In this document: positions 27,378 through 35,392 of the stretch, piece after piece | How the letters are laid out: each line of letters opens with the position of its first letter | How positions within the stretch are numbered: the stretch's first letter is position 1 | Assembly: GCA_007118565.1 (NCBI GenBank) | Contig: SKRI01000005.1 | Span: forward strand, 1 to 41,445 | Source: Gemmatimonadota bacterium | GTDB lineage: Bacteria > Gemmatimonadota > Gemmatimonadetes > Longimicrobiales > Longimicrobiaceae | DNA length: 41,445 nucleotides | Reading direction: 5' to 3' | Notes under the pieces: generated by a model | Database searches by the model: none | The model's input: the letters and a program-made list of their open reading frames with translations, nothing else | What the model was told of the DNA's origin: nothing | Position numbers and translations under genes: made by a program

Positions 27378-28469
27378 CTATCCGACCTCGACCACCGTCT
27401 TGAGGTCATCGTGCCCCTTCTCCTTCAGCGCCTCAGCGGCGTCGTCCAGTGAGACGCGGGAGGTGATGAAGCGCTCGAGCGTCCCCGGCCACCGCTCGCG
27501 GATCTCCAGGAGGGATTCGATGCCGTTCTCGAAGTCGCGCCGGCTCGCATTCACCACCCCGACGGCCACCCGGTTCCCCATGACCATGTGATTGTTGAGG
27601 TCGTCGGACGGGAGCTCGACGGTCTCGTTTCCATTGGTGACGCTAAGCAGACAGCCGATGCCATTCACCTCGAGGTGCGACAGCCCTTCCCAGACTAGCG
27701 GACTGAAGCCGGTTCCCTCCACGAAGATGTCCGCCGGGCCGAAATCCTCCATGATCTCGTCCATCTCCTTCTCCTCCGAATCCTGATACCGGATGCAGGC
27801 ATCGTCGAAGATCTTCTTGCGAACCCCCTCGTTGGGGCCCCGGGAGTATACCAGGACGTCCAAGCCGCGGAGACGGCCTTCGAGAGCCGAGAGTATTCCC
27901 ATGTTTCCCGCCCCGGTCACGAGCATCCGCTCCGGCTCCCAGTAGACTCGGCTCTGGATCGAGTCGATCTGCCGGAAGGTCTTCTCTATGATGGAGATGG
28001 GCTCGAGCCAGACGGCCACGTCCTCCAGATCGCCCGGGACCTTGACCAAGAACTCCGGGTGCTCCACATACGCCTCCCGCATGAAGCCATGCCGTCCCTT
28101 GATCCCCCGTTCGGTGAAGTTGCCGGTAAGGCAGAAATCGATCTCCCCATTCCGGCAGTTGACGCACCCTTCTGGACAGGGGCGGCGAACGGTCGGCACG
28201 ACGATGTCTCCCTCCCGGATGCCCCGGCCGTCGTCCGGAGCGCGCTCCACCCGACCCACGCACTCGTGTCCGACGACGAGGAAGTCGTCCCCCCTGGGAG
28301 CTTCGCCGTACTCTCCGGCGTTTATCTCACGGTCGGTCCCGTCGATGCCGACCTCGAGCACCTTCATGAGGCACTGGTCGTATTCGGGCTCGGGGACCTC
28401 AATCTCCTCGATTCGGGCGGATTCCTCCTCCTCGGGGGTGATCACCACGGCGCGGATCTTTTCGCTCAT
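27378..28469 (-). CDS. Glucose 1-dehydrogenase, zinc MDR type (archaeal/halophile-like)
   Basis: A 363-aa medium-chain dehydrogenase. Its N-terminal GroES-like domain has the catalytic-zinc environment (GIDGTDREINAGEYGE, VVGHECVGRV) and a structural-zinc cluster CPEGCVNCRNGEIDFC. Then TERGIKGRHGFMREAYVEHPEFLVKVP and VAVWLEPISIIEKT match the glucose dehydrogenases of Haloferax and Sulfolobus. The Rossmann motif is GAGNMG. It would oxidise D-glucose (or a similar aldose) to the lactone with NAD(P)+, the first step of a non-phosphorylative or semi-phosphorylative Entner-Doudoroff route. Two starts are possible: ATG 28469 (MSEKIRAVV, chosen for family fit) or ATG 28493. It is co-transcribed with the aldehyde dehydrogenase and divergent from the GroES gene. 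Confidence 0.9.
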   Translation of the reverse strand: MSEKIRAVVITPEEEESARIEEIEVPEPEYDQCLMKVLEVGIDGTDREINAGEYGEAPRGDDFLVVGHECVGRVERAPDDGRGIREGDIVVPTVRRPCPEGCVNCRNGEIDFCLTGNFTERGIKGRHGFMREAYVEHPEFLVKVPGDLEDVAVWLEPISIIEKTFRQIDSIQSRVYWEPERMLVTGAGNMGILSALEGRLRGLDVLVYSRGPNEGVRKKIFDDACIRYQDSEEKEMDEIMEDFGPADIFVEGTGFSPLVWEGLSHLEVNGIGCLLSVTNGNETVELPSDDLNNHMVMGNRVAVGVVNASRRDFENGIESLLEIRERWPGTLERFITSRVSLDDAAEALKEKGHDDLKTVVEVG

Positions 28470-28623
28470 CTCGGTATGCTGGGCAAGGGTCATCGAAGAC
28501 CGCCGAGCCAAGCAAGATCGGCACCGGGAGACGACGAAGCCGAGCGGTATCGGCAGCCTGCTCCGAGCGTTATCATCTTTCACGGATCGATTCCCCAGCC
28601 TTTCCCAGCCACCTCGAGAAAGC

Positions 28624-28995
28624 ATGACCCGGGAAGTCATCGTCGTCGGAGACAAGGTCCTCATCAAGCCGGACGAGGAGAGCACCAAGACCCCCTCCGG
28701 CCTCTATCTTCCGCAGGGAGTTGCGGAGAAGGAGAAGGTCTTCGGGGGTTACATCGTGAACGTCGGTCCGGGGTACCCCACCGTGCAGACCGGCGTCGAG
28801 GGGGAGGCGTGGAGCCGGGGAGATGAAAGAGAGATGCGCTACGTGCCGCTCCAGGCGCGCAAGGGCGATTACGCCATCTTCCTGAAGAAGGAGGCCATCG
28901 AGGTGGAGATCGACGAGGCCAAGTACCTCATCGTGGGCCACAACACCATTCTGCTGTTGATCCGGGATCCCGGATTCCTGCGGGGCGGCTCGTGA
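28624..28995 (+). CDS. GroES-like co-chaperonin, orphan and extended
   Basis: A 123-aa Cpn10-fold protein, about 28 residues longer than typical GroES (~95). REVIVVGDKVLIKPDEE matches the first strands, and TKTPSGLYLPQG occupies the GroEL-binding mobile loop with its hydrophobic tripeptide (LYL). VFGGYIVNVGPG follows. The roof region is replaced by a longer insert (VQTGVEGEAWSRGDEREMRYVPL), and the C-terminus is KYLIVGHNTILLLI. No groEL is adjacent, so it is a paralogue of the main GroES or has another role. It may still cap a GroEL ring. It overlaps the next small gene by 4 nt (GTGA). Confidence 0.88.
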   Translation: MTREVIVVGDKVLIKPDEESTKTPSGLYLPQGVAEKEKVFGGYIVNVGPGYPTVQTGVEGEAWSRGDEREMRYVPLQARKGDYAIFLKKEAIEVEIDEAKYLIVGHNTILLLIRDPGFLRGGS

Positions 28996-29255
28996 GCGAG
29001 GACGGGCAGATGGACGATGCCGACTATCCTGTCTTCACCAAGGCCGGCGATGCCCGGAAGGAGGTGGACGAGATTCTCCAGAGCCTGAAGGAGGCGTCGA
29101 GTGCGGACCAGCACGCCCTCGGATTCCACAAGCACCTCTACGTGGCCCGCGCCGGGATGACCGTCGTCTTCGTCACAGGTCGAACCACCCCGCTCGCCGA
29201 GGCCCTCCGGGAGCGGAAGGGATGGACGGAGCCCCGGGAGAAGCCCCAGGCCTGA
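28992..29255 (+). CDS. Small protein coupled to the orphan GroES
   Basis: An 87-aa product with a GTG start that overlaps the GroES-like stop (GTGA), so it is translationally coupled. It is acidic at the start (MSEDGQMDDADYPVF), with a probable helix (GDARKEVDEILQSLKEAS) and a beta-like VARAGMTVVFVTG, ending in a charged tail. No family is recognised, and no signal peptide or membrane helix is present. The coupling suggests a partner or client of the co-chaperonin-like protein, but that is inference. It converges on lgt with only 16 bp between them. Confidence 0.7.
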   Translation: MSEDGQMDDADYPVFTKAGDARKEVDEILQSLKEASSADQHALGFHKHLYVARAGMTVVFVTGRTTPLAEALRERKGWTEPREKPQA

Positions 29256-29271
29256 CCGACCGTCTCCGCTC

Positions 29272-30282
29272 CTACCGCGCTCGCCTGCGTTTCCGCTCCG
29301 GCGGTCGCGGGCGTGTCATCAGCCAGACGAGGACCCCGATTCCGCCGAGCACCATGAGCAGGCTCAGCGTCTGCCCCATGGTGAGCGGCCCGAGAACCGT
29401 CCCGACCGGATCGTCCGGCCCCCGGAACTGGGCGTCCGGCTGCCGGAAGATCTCCACGAAGGAGCGGAAGGTGCCGTAACCGATCAGGAAGATCCCACCG
29501 AAGACCCCGTCGGGGAATCGCCGGCTGCTCCGCCGCATCCACCAGAGGATTCCCCAGAGGATGGCGGCCAGCACGAGGCCTTCCAGGAAGGCCTCATAGA
29601 GCTGCGACGGGTGCCGCAGCGGAACCTGATCGCGGACCGCCTCCCAGGCGCTCGTCTCGTACGCCTGGTTGATGATCTGCTCCCGCTCGCGGAGAGAGCG
29701 AGCCTGATCCGCCCCGAGCGCGCGGATCGCCACCGGGTCGGTGGGAAAGCGCATGGCCCAGGGCACCGCTTCCGTGGTGACCCGCCCGAATAGCTCCCCG
29801 TTGATGAAGTTCGCCACACGAACCGCACCGATCCCGAACGGGGCCGCGAGAACGATCCCGTCGGCGAGGTTGAGGAAGGGGATCCCATGCTTCCTCCCGA
29901 ACATGTAGCCGGCGATGATGATGCCGGCCAGTCCTCCATGGAAGGAGAGCCCGCCCTCCCAGATGCGGATGATCCGGGCCGGGTCCTCGGCGAGCCTCCC
30001 CGCGTCGTAGAAGACGATATAGCCGAGGCGAGCGCCGATGATGAGGCCGAGGACAAGCCAGACCAGGAGGTCACCGATAGCGTCCGGGTCGATGCGCAGG
30101 AAATCCTGGCGCGCCATCCAGCGGAGGAGGAAGTACGAGATCGTGAACCCGACCACGTACATGAGCCCGTACCAGCGGAGATCGAACGGTCCGGGGAGCT
30201 CCAGCAGGACAGGATCGATCCGCGGGTAGCGGATCTCGAGGAGAATCGCGCCCAACATGATGAGAGCGGGGGGGAGTGTCAT
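29272..30282 (-). CDS. lgt: Prolipoprotein diacylglyceryl transferase
   Basis: A 336-aa inner-membrane enzyme that transfers diacylglycerol from phosphatidylglycerol to the lipobox Cys of prelipoproteins. Seven hydrophobic helices can be counted. Key motifs: LRWYGLMYVVGF, GARLGYIVFYD, GLSFHGGLAG (conserved His/Gly), VRVANFINGELFGR (Lgt signature Asn-Gly-Glu), and HPSQLYEAFLEG. It carries an insert of about 45 residues (about 180-225) between NGELFGR and the HPSQ motif, longer than E. coli Lgt. It is needed for the lipobox proteins found across this window. It is 57 nt downstream of the TPR gene and probably shares its transcript. Confidence 0.95.
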   Translation of the reverse strand: MTLPPALIMLGAILLEIRYPRIDPVLLELPGPFDLRWYGLMYVVGFTISYFLLRWMARQDFLRIDPDAIGDLLVWLVLGLIIGARLGYIVFYDAGRLAEDPARIIRIWEGGLSFHGGLAGIIIAGYMFGRKHGIPFLNLADGIVLAAPFGIGAVRVANFINGELFGRVTTEAVPWAMRFPTDPVAIRALGADQARSLREREQIINQAYETSAWEAVRDQVPLRHPSQLYEAFLEGLVLAAILWGILWWMRRSSRRFPDGVFGGIFLIGYGTFRSFVEIFRQPDAQFRGPDDPVGTVLGPLTMGQTLSLLMVLGGIGVLVWLMTRPRPPERKRRRAR

Positions 30283-30339
30283 CTCAACGCCACCCCGATC
30301 CGCGATGCGCCCACGATGGCGAGATCGGCGTCGAGCTCG

Positions 30340-31035
30340 TCAGGAACGGCCCCGCGCCTCGGCCTCGGCACGACGCATTTCCCACAGCGCGCGCTCCGAG
30401 CTTCCCTCGGGATGCATCTCCGCGAGCTCGGCATAGAGGTCGGCGGCCGCTCCGAAGTCGCCCGTCTCCTCCCGGAGCAGCGCCGCCGAGGCGAGGCCCT
30501 CCTCCCGCTGGTACTCGTAGCGGGCGTCGCGGCCGACATTCAGGTAGCTGTCGATGGCCGAGTCCACCTCCCCCTCCGCGGCGTACGCCCCACCCAGGAG
30601 GAGCTCCGCCTGCGCGTCGAGCGCCGATCTTCCCACGCGGCGGCGCGTGCCTTCCAGAACGTCGATCGCGGCCTGCGTGTTCCCCTCCTCCAGGTGGAGG
30701 CGTGCGAGCGTCACCCGCCCCTCCCTCGCGTACGGCGTGCCGTCGAAGCGGTCGATGTAGTCCTCGAGCTCCCGGATGGCGACCGGGGGATTAGCCGCAG
30801 CGATCGTCTGCTCCATCTGCATGTACTCGATGGCAGCACGCTCGTGGAGGTCGGCGCGGTAGGAGCGGTAGTAGAGGAACGCACCCAGCCCCACGACCAC
30901 CAGAACCGCGACGGTAATGAGGATCCGTGCGTTCTTCTGCGCCCACACCGAGAGCGCGAGTGCCCGCTCCGAGAAATCGTCGTCCGCGGGTGCCTGCTGC
31001 GTCGGACCGGGCCGACGGGGGGGTGGCTTGGCCAT
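30340..31035 (-). CDS. Membrane-anchored TPR protein
   Basis: A 231-aa protein with a short charged N-terminus, one transmembrane helix (ARILITVAVLVVVGLGAFLYY, about 36-56) and about four helical TPR-like repeats (VAIRELEDYIDRFDGTPYAREG, ARLHLEEGNTQAAIDVLEG, AELLLGGAYAAEGEVDSAIDSYL, LREETGDFGAAADLYAELAEMHP). The layout resembles YfgM or BamD-associated tetratricopeptide proteins that work in envelope biogenesis. The topology would place the repeats in the periplasm. Its partner is unknown. The start is the ATG at 31035 with no obvious Shine-Dalgarno. Confidence 0.85.
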   Translation of the reverse strand: MAKPPPRRPGPTQQAPADDDFSERALALSVWAQKNARILITVAVLVVVGLGAFLYYRSYRADLHERAAIEYMQMEQTIAAANPPVAIRELEDYIDRFDGTPYAREGRVTLARLHLEEGNTQAAIDVLEGTRRRVGRSALDAQAELLLGGAYAAEGEVDSAIDSYLNVGRDARYEYQREEGLASAALLREETGDFGAAADLYAELAEMHPEGSSERALWEMRRAEAEARGRS

Positions 31036-31193
31036 GTATTGTCTGAAATCGAGGCGCGAACCGTCGCGACGACGGGTACGGAGGGTAGCATGACGGCCGC
31101 ATCGGCCCGCACATCCGTGATAAACCCGGAAAGTTACGCACCCCGGGCGGGATGGTCAACCAAGGCGAAAGATTCCACGGGAGGGAGGGAGAG

Positions 31194-31267
31194 TGCCCCC
31201 GGCAGGACTCGAACCTGCTACCTCGGGATTAGGAATCCCGCGCTCTATCCTGATGAGCTACGAGGGC
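31194..31267 (-). tRNA. tRNA-Arg (anticodon CCU)
   Basis: A complete 74-nt cloverleaf. The acceptor GCCCTCG pairs with CGGGGGC (one G-U) and is followed by discriminator A. The D arm is GCTC/GAGC. The anticodon stem CGGGA/TCCCG holds the loop TTCCTAA, anticodon CCT. The variable loop is AGGTA and the T arm GCAGG-TTCGAGT-CCTGC. CCA is not encoded. It reads the AGG codon, rare in GC-rich genomes. It sits alone between the M23 and TPR genes. Confidence 0.97.
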
Positions 31268-31335
31268 GGCGCCGCATTCGTCCGAAAGCGCGCAGCCGTA
31301 TAACTTAACCGCGCCGCGCAGGCACGGTCAACCGA

Positions 31336-31836
31336 TCAGCGCGACGCCAGGCGGGGCAGGAGAAGGACCGGATCGATCGGAAAGCCGTCCCAGCGGATCT
31401 CGAAGTGCAGATGATCTCCGGTAGCGTTCCCCGTGCGGCCGATTGCCGCCACCGGCTGCCCGCGGCGTACCGTCTGGCCGGTGCGGACGTAGATGGTGGA
31501 GGCGTGGGCGTAGAGGGTCACCACATCACCCCCGTGGTCGATGATCACCGTCTGCCCGTACCCTCCCCGCCACCCCGCGAAGGCCACGCGGCCGTCTCCT
31601 GCCGCATGGATCGGGTCACCTCCGCGGCCCGGGAGGTCGATGCCGTCGTGGTGACGCTGCCCCCTGGGCCCGTAAGGGGAGGTCACCGAAGCATCCGCGG
31701 GCAGCGGGAGGGGCCAGACGAAGCCGCTCAGCCGATCGGCGAGAGCACCCGTCGTAATCACGCCTCCCCGCGTGGTCATGCAGCCACTCAGCAGGACCAC
31801 GGCGAGGAGCCCGAGCAGGGGGAGACGCGAGCGCAT
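31336..31836 (-). CDS. M23 (LytM) metallopeptidase lipoprotein
   Basis: A 166-aa protein with a lipobox LSGC (C19), then a compact LytM domain. The zinc ligands are present: H63 and D67 (HHDGID) and H144 in GDHLHFEIRW, with H111 in LYAHASTIYV as the usual catalytic His. It is therefore probably an active peptidoglycan endopeptidase rather than an EnvC/NlpD-type activator. It has no LysM or coiled coil. It lies 8 nt downstream of the acidic repeat protein gene and is probably on the same mRNA. Confidence 0.92.
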   Translation of the reverse strand: MRSRLPLLGLLAVVLLSGCMTTRGGVITTGALADRLSGFVWPLPLPADASVTSPYGPRGQRHHDGIDLPGRGGDPIHAAGDGRVAFAGWRGGYGQTVIIDHGGDVVTLYAHASTIYVRTGQTVRRGQPVAAIGRTGNATGDHLHFEIRWDGFPIDPVLLLPRLASR

Positions 31837-31844
31837 GACCGGGA

Positions 31845-32573
31845 TCAGTCCTCGGAACGCCGCTGTGAGGCTCCGAGCACGAAGCCGGTGAGGAGGAGGG
31901 CGAGCGGGTCGTTTTCGCTGGAGCGGAGAAGCTCGTCGAGAGACGAGGACCTTAGCCGGTCCGCGACTCCCTCGAGTCGGTCCGCGATCCCCTCGAGAAC
32001 CTCCCTGGTGCCCGCCTCTGCCAGCGCCTCCAACGCGTCACCGGTAGAGACCTCCTCCACCGCTTCGTGATCTTCCTCCACGAAGGAGAAGACCTCCTTC
32101 CGACGCTCCCCGTCCGGTTCACCCTCGAGGTCTTCGGCTTGGAAAGGCGCAGGCTCGCCGGTCGGCAGGGCGGCGATCTCCGCCCGATCCTGGTCGGTCT
32201 CGAGGGCCTCGAAACCCGTGCCGTCGCTGCCAAGCGAGGAATCCTCGCCTGCCTCGGTGGTCTCGAAACCCGCGCTGTCGCTGCCCGCCCAGGGATCCTC
32301 GTCCACGGTGTGGTCGTCCGGCACCACGCTCTCGTCGTTCACCTCCCCGCCGCTCACCTCGTCCGTGACCCGAGCCTCCTCGAGGGCCAGGACAGGGCGC
32401 CTGCTCTCCTCTTCATCGGAGGGCTCCGACGCGAACGCGAAGCGCCGGCAGGCGGGACCGGCGATGGGGGGAAGAGCCGATTCCCCCAGCCATTCGTCAC
32501 GCTCTGTCGTCGAGGTGCGACGCGGGGACACCGCCGGTCCGGCGAGCTCGTGCTCGAAAGAATGGCGTTCCAT
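31845..32573 (-). CDS. Acidic low-complexity protein with tandem repeat
   Basis: A 242-aa product, strongly acidic (Asp/Glu-rich) through most of its length, with no signal peptide. The middle (about 80-130) is low complexity and contains an 18-residue duplication (GSDSAGFETTEAGED / GSDGTGFEALETDQD). The C-terminal ~80 residues look folded: an amphipathic helix ALEALAEAGTREVLEGIADRLEGVADRLRSSSLDELL and a hydrophobic LALLLTGFVLGASQ. The family is unknown. It lies between DUF368 and the M23 gene. It may be a membrane-associated or scaffolding protein, which is speculation from composition. Confidence 0.6.
   Translation of the reverse strand: MERHSFEHELAGPAVSPRRTSTTERDEWLGESALPPIAGPACRRFAFASEPSDEEESRRPVLALEEARVTDEVSGGEVNDESVVPDDHTVDEDPWAGSDSAGFETTEAGEDSSLGSDGTGFEALETDQDRAEIAALPTGEPAPFQAEDLEGEPDGERRKEVFSFVEEDHEAVEEVSTGDALEALAEAGTREVLEGIADRLEGVADRLRSSSLDELLRSSENDPLALLLTGFVLGASQRRSED
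32205..32301 (-). repeat. 54-bp tandem repeat inside the acidic protein gene
   Basis: Two 43-bp blocks (32205-32247 and 32259-32301) are similar at the DNA level and spaced by one 54-bp unit, keeping the frame. They encode the two GSDxxGFE copies. This is a recent in-frame duplication and a likely site of length variation. Confidence 0.7.
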
Positions 32574-32639
32574 GGGGCAGGAAGGGTGGAGGGAGATGGG
32601 TTGATGAAAGCTATTGTGCCGGCCCCCGGTGTCAAATCG

Positions 32640-33560
32640 TCAAGGCGTCCGCTCCACCTCGACCTCCTCCGTGGTTCGGCGGCCCATGCGGGTCACGCCG
32701 AAGACGAAGAGAAAGCCGGCCATCGCGAGCGCGAGCGGGATCATCACCATGTCCAAACCCGGCGGTAGCTGGAGGGCGCGATCCTCGGCCACCCACGGCC
32801 AGAGGGCGCGGAGCGCCCCGAGCATCAACCCCACGAGTGCCGCCATCGTCAGGTCGTGGTGGCGATCGAGGAGGTATCCGAGGAGCTTGGAGAAGACCCC
32901 CAGCCCGACCACCGCGCCAAGGATGAAGACCGCCACGTAGGGAATGTCGCGCGCGTTCAGCGCGTTGAGGGTCACCTCGTACATCCCCATCACCAGAAGG
33001 AGGAACGAGCCACTCACCCCCGGGAGGATCATAGCGCAGATGGCGATCGAGGCGGCCAAGAAGACGATCGGCAGCGCGGGGGCCATCACCTCTCGCGGCG
33101 GAAACCCGACGATCAGGAAGGCCACGACGGCCGCCACCAGGGCGGCGAGGTAGTGAATGTTGCGGACGCGGTCAATCCGGGCCCAGGGAATGATGAGCGA
33201 CCCAGCGATCAGGCCGAAGAAGAGCGCGCGAGACTCGACCGGAAAGCGCTCGAGGATCTCCGGGATGAAACGCGCTCCCACCAGCAGGGCCGTGACGATG
33301 CCGAGGCCGAGCGGGATCACGAGCCACCAGTATACCTCGCCGATCCTGCCCCGGGCCGAGCGCACCGAGCCGCGGACGACGTCGACCGGGACCGAGGCGA
33401 GCGCCCGGATGGAGAGGATCAACCGCTCGTAGATTCCGACGATGAGCGCGACGGTTCCCCCGCTGATTCCGGGGACGATATCCGCGGCCCCCATCATCAG
33501 GCCCTGACCGTAGTGAAGAAGCGACTGTACGACGGGGGACCGCTTCGGGTGCTCAGCCAT
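32640..33560 (-). CDS. DUF368 membrane protein (polyprenyl-phosphate transporter family)
   Basis: A 306-aa protein with about eight to ten membrane segments. The two diagnostic, inversely repeated signatures are GAADIVPGISGGTVALIVGIYERL (about 20-45) and ICAMILPGVSGSFLLLVMGMYEV (about 175-200). Members of DUF368 (PopT) have been linked to recycling of undecaprenyl phosphate across the inner membrane. DedA proteins, one of which is encoded at 10075-10737, have the same proposed role. The ATG at 33560 overlaps the pcm stop by 8 nt (ATGGCTGA). A longer open frame upstream is out of family and rejected. Confidence 0.92.
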   Translation of the reverse strand: MAEHPKRSPVVQSLLHYGQGLMMGAADIVPGISGGTVALIVGIYERLILSIRALASVPVDVVRGSVRSARGRIGEVYWWLVIPLGLGIVTALLVGARFIPEILERFPVESRALFFGLIAGSLIIPWARIDRVRNIHYLAALVAAVVAFLIVGFPPREVMAPALPIVFLAASIAICAMILPGVSGSFLLLVMGMYEVTLNALNARDIPYVAVFILGAVVGLGVFSKLLGYLLDRHHDLTMAALVGLMLGALRALWPWVAEDRALQLPPGLDMVMIPLALAMAGFLFVFGVTRMGRRTTEEVEVERTP

Positions 33561-34218
33561 CCGGCCGTTCCGGATCGGGCCACGCCTGCCGGCCGAGGAG
33601 CGGAACGAAGGTACACTCCACGGTTCGCACCGTCTCGATCTCCTCGCCGCGGCGCCGGTAGAGGACGAGCTGCTGCATCTCCCGGGAGCCCACGGGGATG
33701 AGGAGGCGGCCGCCCTCGGCGAGCTGATCCAGGAGCGCCTTCGGGGGCTCGGGGGCGGCCGCCGCCACGAGAATGGCATCGTACGGGGCGTAGCGCTGCC
33801 ACCCGATGGTGCCATCTCCCACGAGGAGGGCCACATTCGTGATCCGCCACCGGTCGAGCGCTTCGCGGGCACGGATGGAAAGCTCCCGGACCCGCTCGAT
33901 CGAGTAGACCCGATCCGCGAGTCGGGAGAGCACCGCAGTCTGATGCCCGCTCCCGGTTCCCACCTCGAGCACCTTGTCGTCCGGCGTAAGCTCTAGCAGC
34001 TGCATCGAGTACGCCTGGAGCGAGGGCTGGGAGGCGGTCTGACCGAACCCGATGGGGACCGCCGCATCCTCGTACGCCCGGTGACGCACGGCCTCCGGGA
34101 GGAAGTCGTGCCGTGGAATGGCGTCGAAGGCGGCCAGGATGTCCAGATCATCGACTCCGCGGTCGCGGAGCTGATCGATCAGCGCCCGGCGCTGCGCCTC
34201 GTATCGGTCCGGCGTCAT
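33553..34218 (-). CDS. pcm: Protein-L-isoaspartate O-methyltransferase
   Basis: A 221-aa repair enzyme that methylates L-isoaspartyl residues of damaged proteins using S-adenosylmethionine. Family stretches: HDFLPEAVRHRAYEDAAVPIGFGQTASQP, the SAM-binding VLEVGTGSGHQTAVLSRL, YSIERVRELSIRA, GDGTIGWQRYAPYDAILVAAAAPEPP, and LLIPVGS. The start at ATG 34218 overlaps the surE stop by 4 nt. The surE-pcm pairing is conserved in many bacteria and is associated with stationary-phase and stress survival. Confidence 0.96.
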   Translation of the reverse strand: MTPDRYEAQRRALIDQLRDRGVDDLDILAAFDAIPRHDFLPEAVRHRAYEDAAVPIGFGQTASQPSLQAYSMQLLELTPDDKVLEVGTGSGHQTAVLSRLADRVYSIERVRELSIRAREALDRWRITNVALLVGDGTIGWQRYAPYDAILVAAAAPEPPKALLDQLAEGGRLLIPVGSREMQQLVLYRRRGEEIETVRTVECTFVPLLGRQAWPDPERPDG

Positions 34219-34964
34219 CCGTCGAGTCCCCACTCTTCGACGTCGCTCAGCAGCGCGTGGTTGGTGAGGTCGAGATGCAACGGAGTGACCGAGACGTACC
34301 CGTTGTCCACGGCGTGAAAGTCCGTCCCCTCGGCACCCGACCACTCCACGCCCCCGCCCCCGATCCAGTAGTACGGCCGCCCCCGCGGATCGGTGGCCCG
34401 GGTGATGGAGTCCGTGTAGACGCGCCGGGCGAGCGCGGTGACCCGTACCCCACGGACCTCCTCCGGGGGAATGTCCGGCAGGTTGACGTTGAGCAGCGTC
34501 TCTGCCGGAAAATCATCGCGGGAAACGATGCGGGAGATGAGCCGGGTGAGCACCGGCAGGAAGCCGGCGATCCTGTCGGACTCCGATCCGATGTACGAGA
34601 TCGCCACGGCCGGGATGCCGAGGATTGTCGCCTCCATGGCGCCTGCCACCGTCCCCGAGTAGAGGACGTCCTCTCCCATGTTGGCGCCGTGGTTCACTCC
34701 CGAAAGAACGAAGTCGGGGCGCCAGTCGAGCAGCTCACCCACGGCCAGCGCCACGCAGTCGGTGGGCGTGCCGTCCACCCGGTAGACCCCGTCGTCCACG
34801 CGCTGGGCGCGAAGCGGGAGGCGCATGGTGAGGGAGTGGCTGCTCGCGCTCTGCTCCCGGTCGGGGGCCACGACCCGCACGTCGCCGAGCTCGCGAGCCG
34901 CCCTGGCCAGCACCGAGAGGCCGGTGGCCAGGTATCCGTCGTCGTTTGTGCAGAGAATGCGCAT
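34215..34964 (-). CDS. surE: 5'/3'-nucleotidase SurE
   Basis: A 249-aa metal-dependent phosphatase of nucleoside monophosphates (and some exopolyphosphate). The metal site is D8-D9 in CTNDDG, followed by VVAPDREQSASSHSLTM with the metal-binding Ser, FVLSGVNHGANMGEDVLYSGTVAGAMEA and IPAVAISY. All family landmarks are intact and the length is normal. It is coupled to pcm (4-nt overlap) and lies 65 nt after the MerR regulator gene. Confidence 0.97.
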   Translation of the reverse strand: MRILCTNDDGYLATGLSVLARAARELGDVRVVAPDREQSASSHSLTMRLPLRAQRVDDGVYRVDGTPTDCVALAVGELLDWRPDFVLSGVNHGANMGEDVLYSGTVAGAMEATILGIPAVAISYIGSESDRIAGFLPVLTRLISRIVSRDDFPAETLLNVNLPDIPPEEVRGVRVTALARRVYTDSITRATDPRGRPYYWIGGGGVEWSGAEGTDFHAVDNGYVSVTPLHLDLTNHALLSDVEEWGLDG

Positions 34965-35029
34965 TCCGTTCGCTACGAGGGTCGCGGCTGCGTGGGCGGC
35001 GGCAACCTACCGGTGCAGGGGGCGGCGGG

Positions 35030-35392
35030 TCAACCGGGCGGCTCGAGCAGCTCGGCGACCTCGCGAAGCTCGCTGACGACGGCCCCGATCTGAACGCGTT
35101 TGAGGGCCTCCCGGGCACGCTCCGCTCCTTCCGCGGATCCGGCTGCACGGTCGAGCTGCTGCTGCGCCCCCTCCACGGTGTAGCGCTCCTCGTGAACGAG
35201 CTCGCGAATCCGGGCGATGAGCTCGATGTCTGCCGCCCGGTACACACGGTTCCCCGCGCGGTTCTTGGTCGGCTCGAGCGCCGGAAACTGCGTTTCCCAG
35301 TAGCGGACCACGTGCGGCTTGAGGTCGAGAAGGTCGCAAACCTCCCCGATCGAGTAGAACTCCCGGCGGACCTCTCGCCCGATCACGCCCAT
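35030..35392 (-). CDS. MerR-family transcriptional regulator
   Basis: A 120-aa regulator. The N-terminal winged helix reads FYSIGEVCDLLDLKPHVVRYWETQFPALEPTKNRAGNRVYRAADIELI, the MerR HTH with the RYWE motif. A coiled coil follows (LVHEERYTVEGAQQQLDRAAG) and a short C-terminal segment with no Cys cluster, so a metal sensor is unlikely. Similar short MerR proteins (HspR/MlrA-like) respond to other cues or act constitutively. It starts at ATG 35392, inside the end of gpsA (10-nt overlap), and so is co-translated with lipid-synthesis genes. Confidence 0.92.
   Translation of the reverse strand: MGVIGREVRREFYSIGEVCDLLDLKPHVVRYWETQFPALEPTKNRAGNRVYRAADIELIARIRELVHEERYTVEGAQQQLDRAAGSAEGAERAREALKRVQIGAVVSELREVAELLEPPG

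Noticed and set aside
29887-31308. A 473-codon plus-strand frame crossing lgt, the TPR gene and the tRNA
   Set aside because: It runs through the reverse complement of a tRNA and two identified genes, so it cannot be a real gene.
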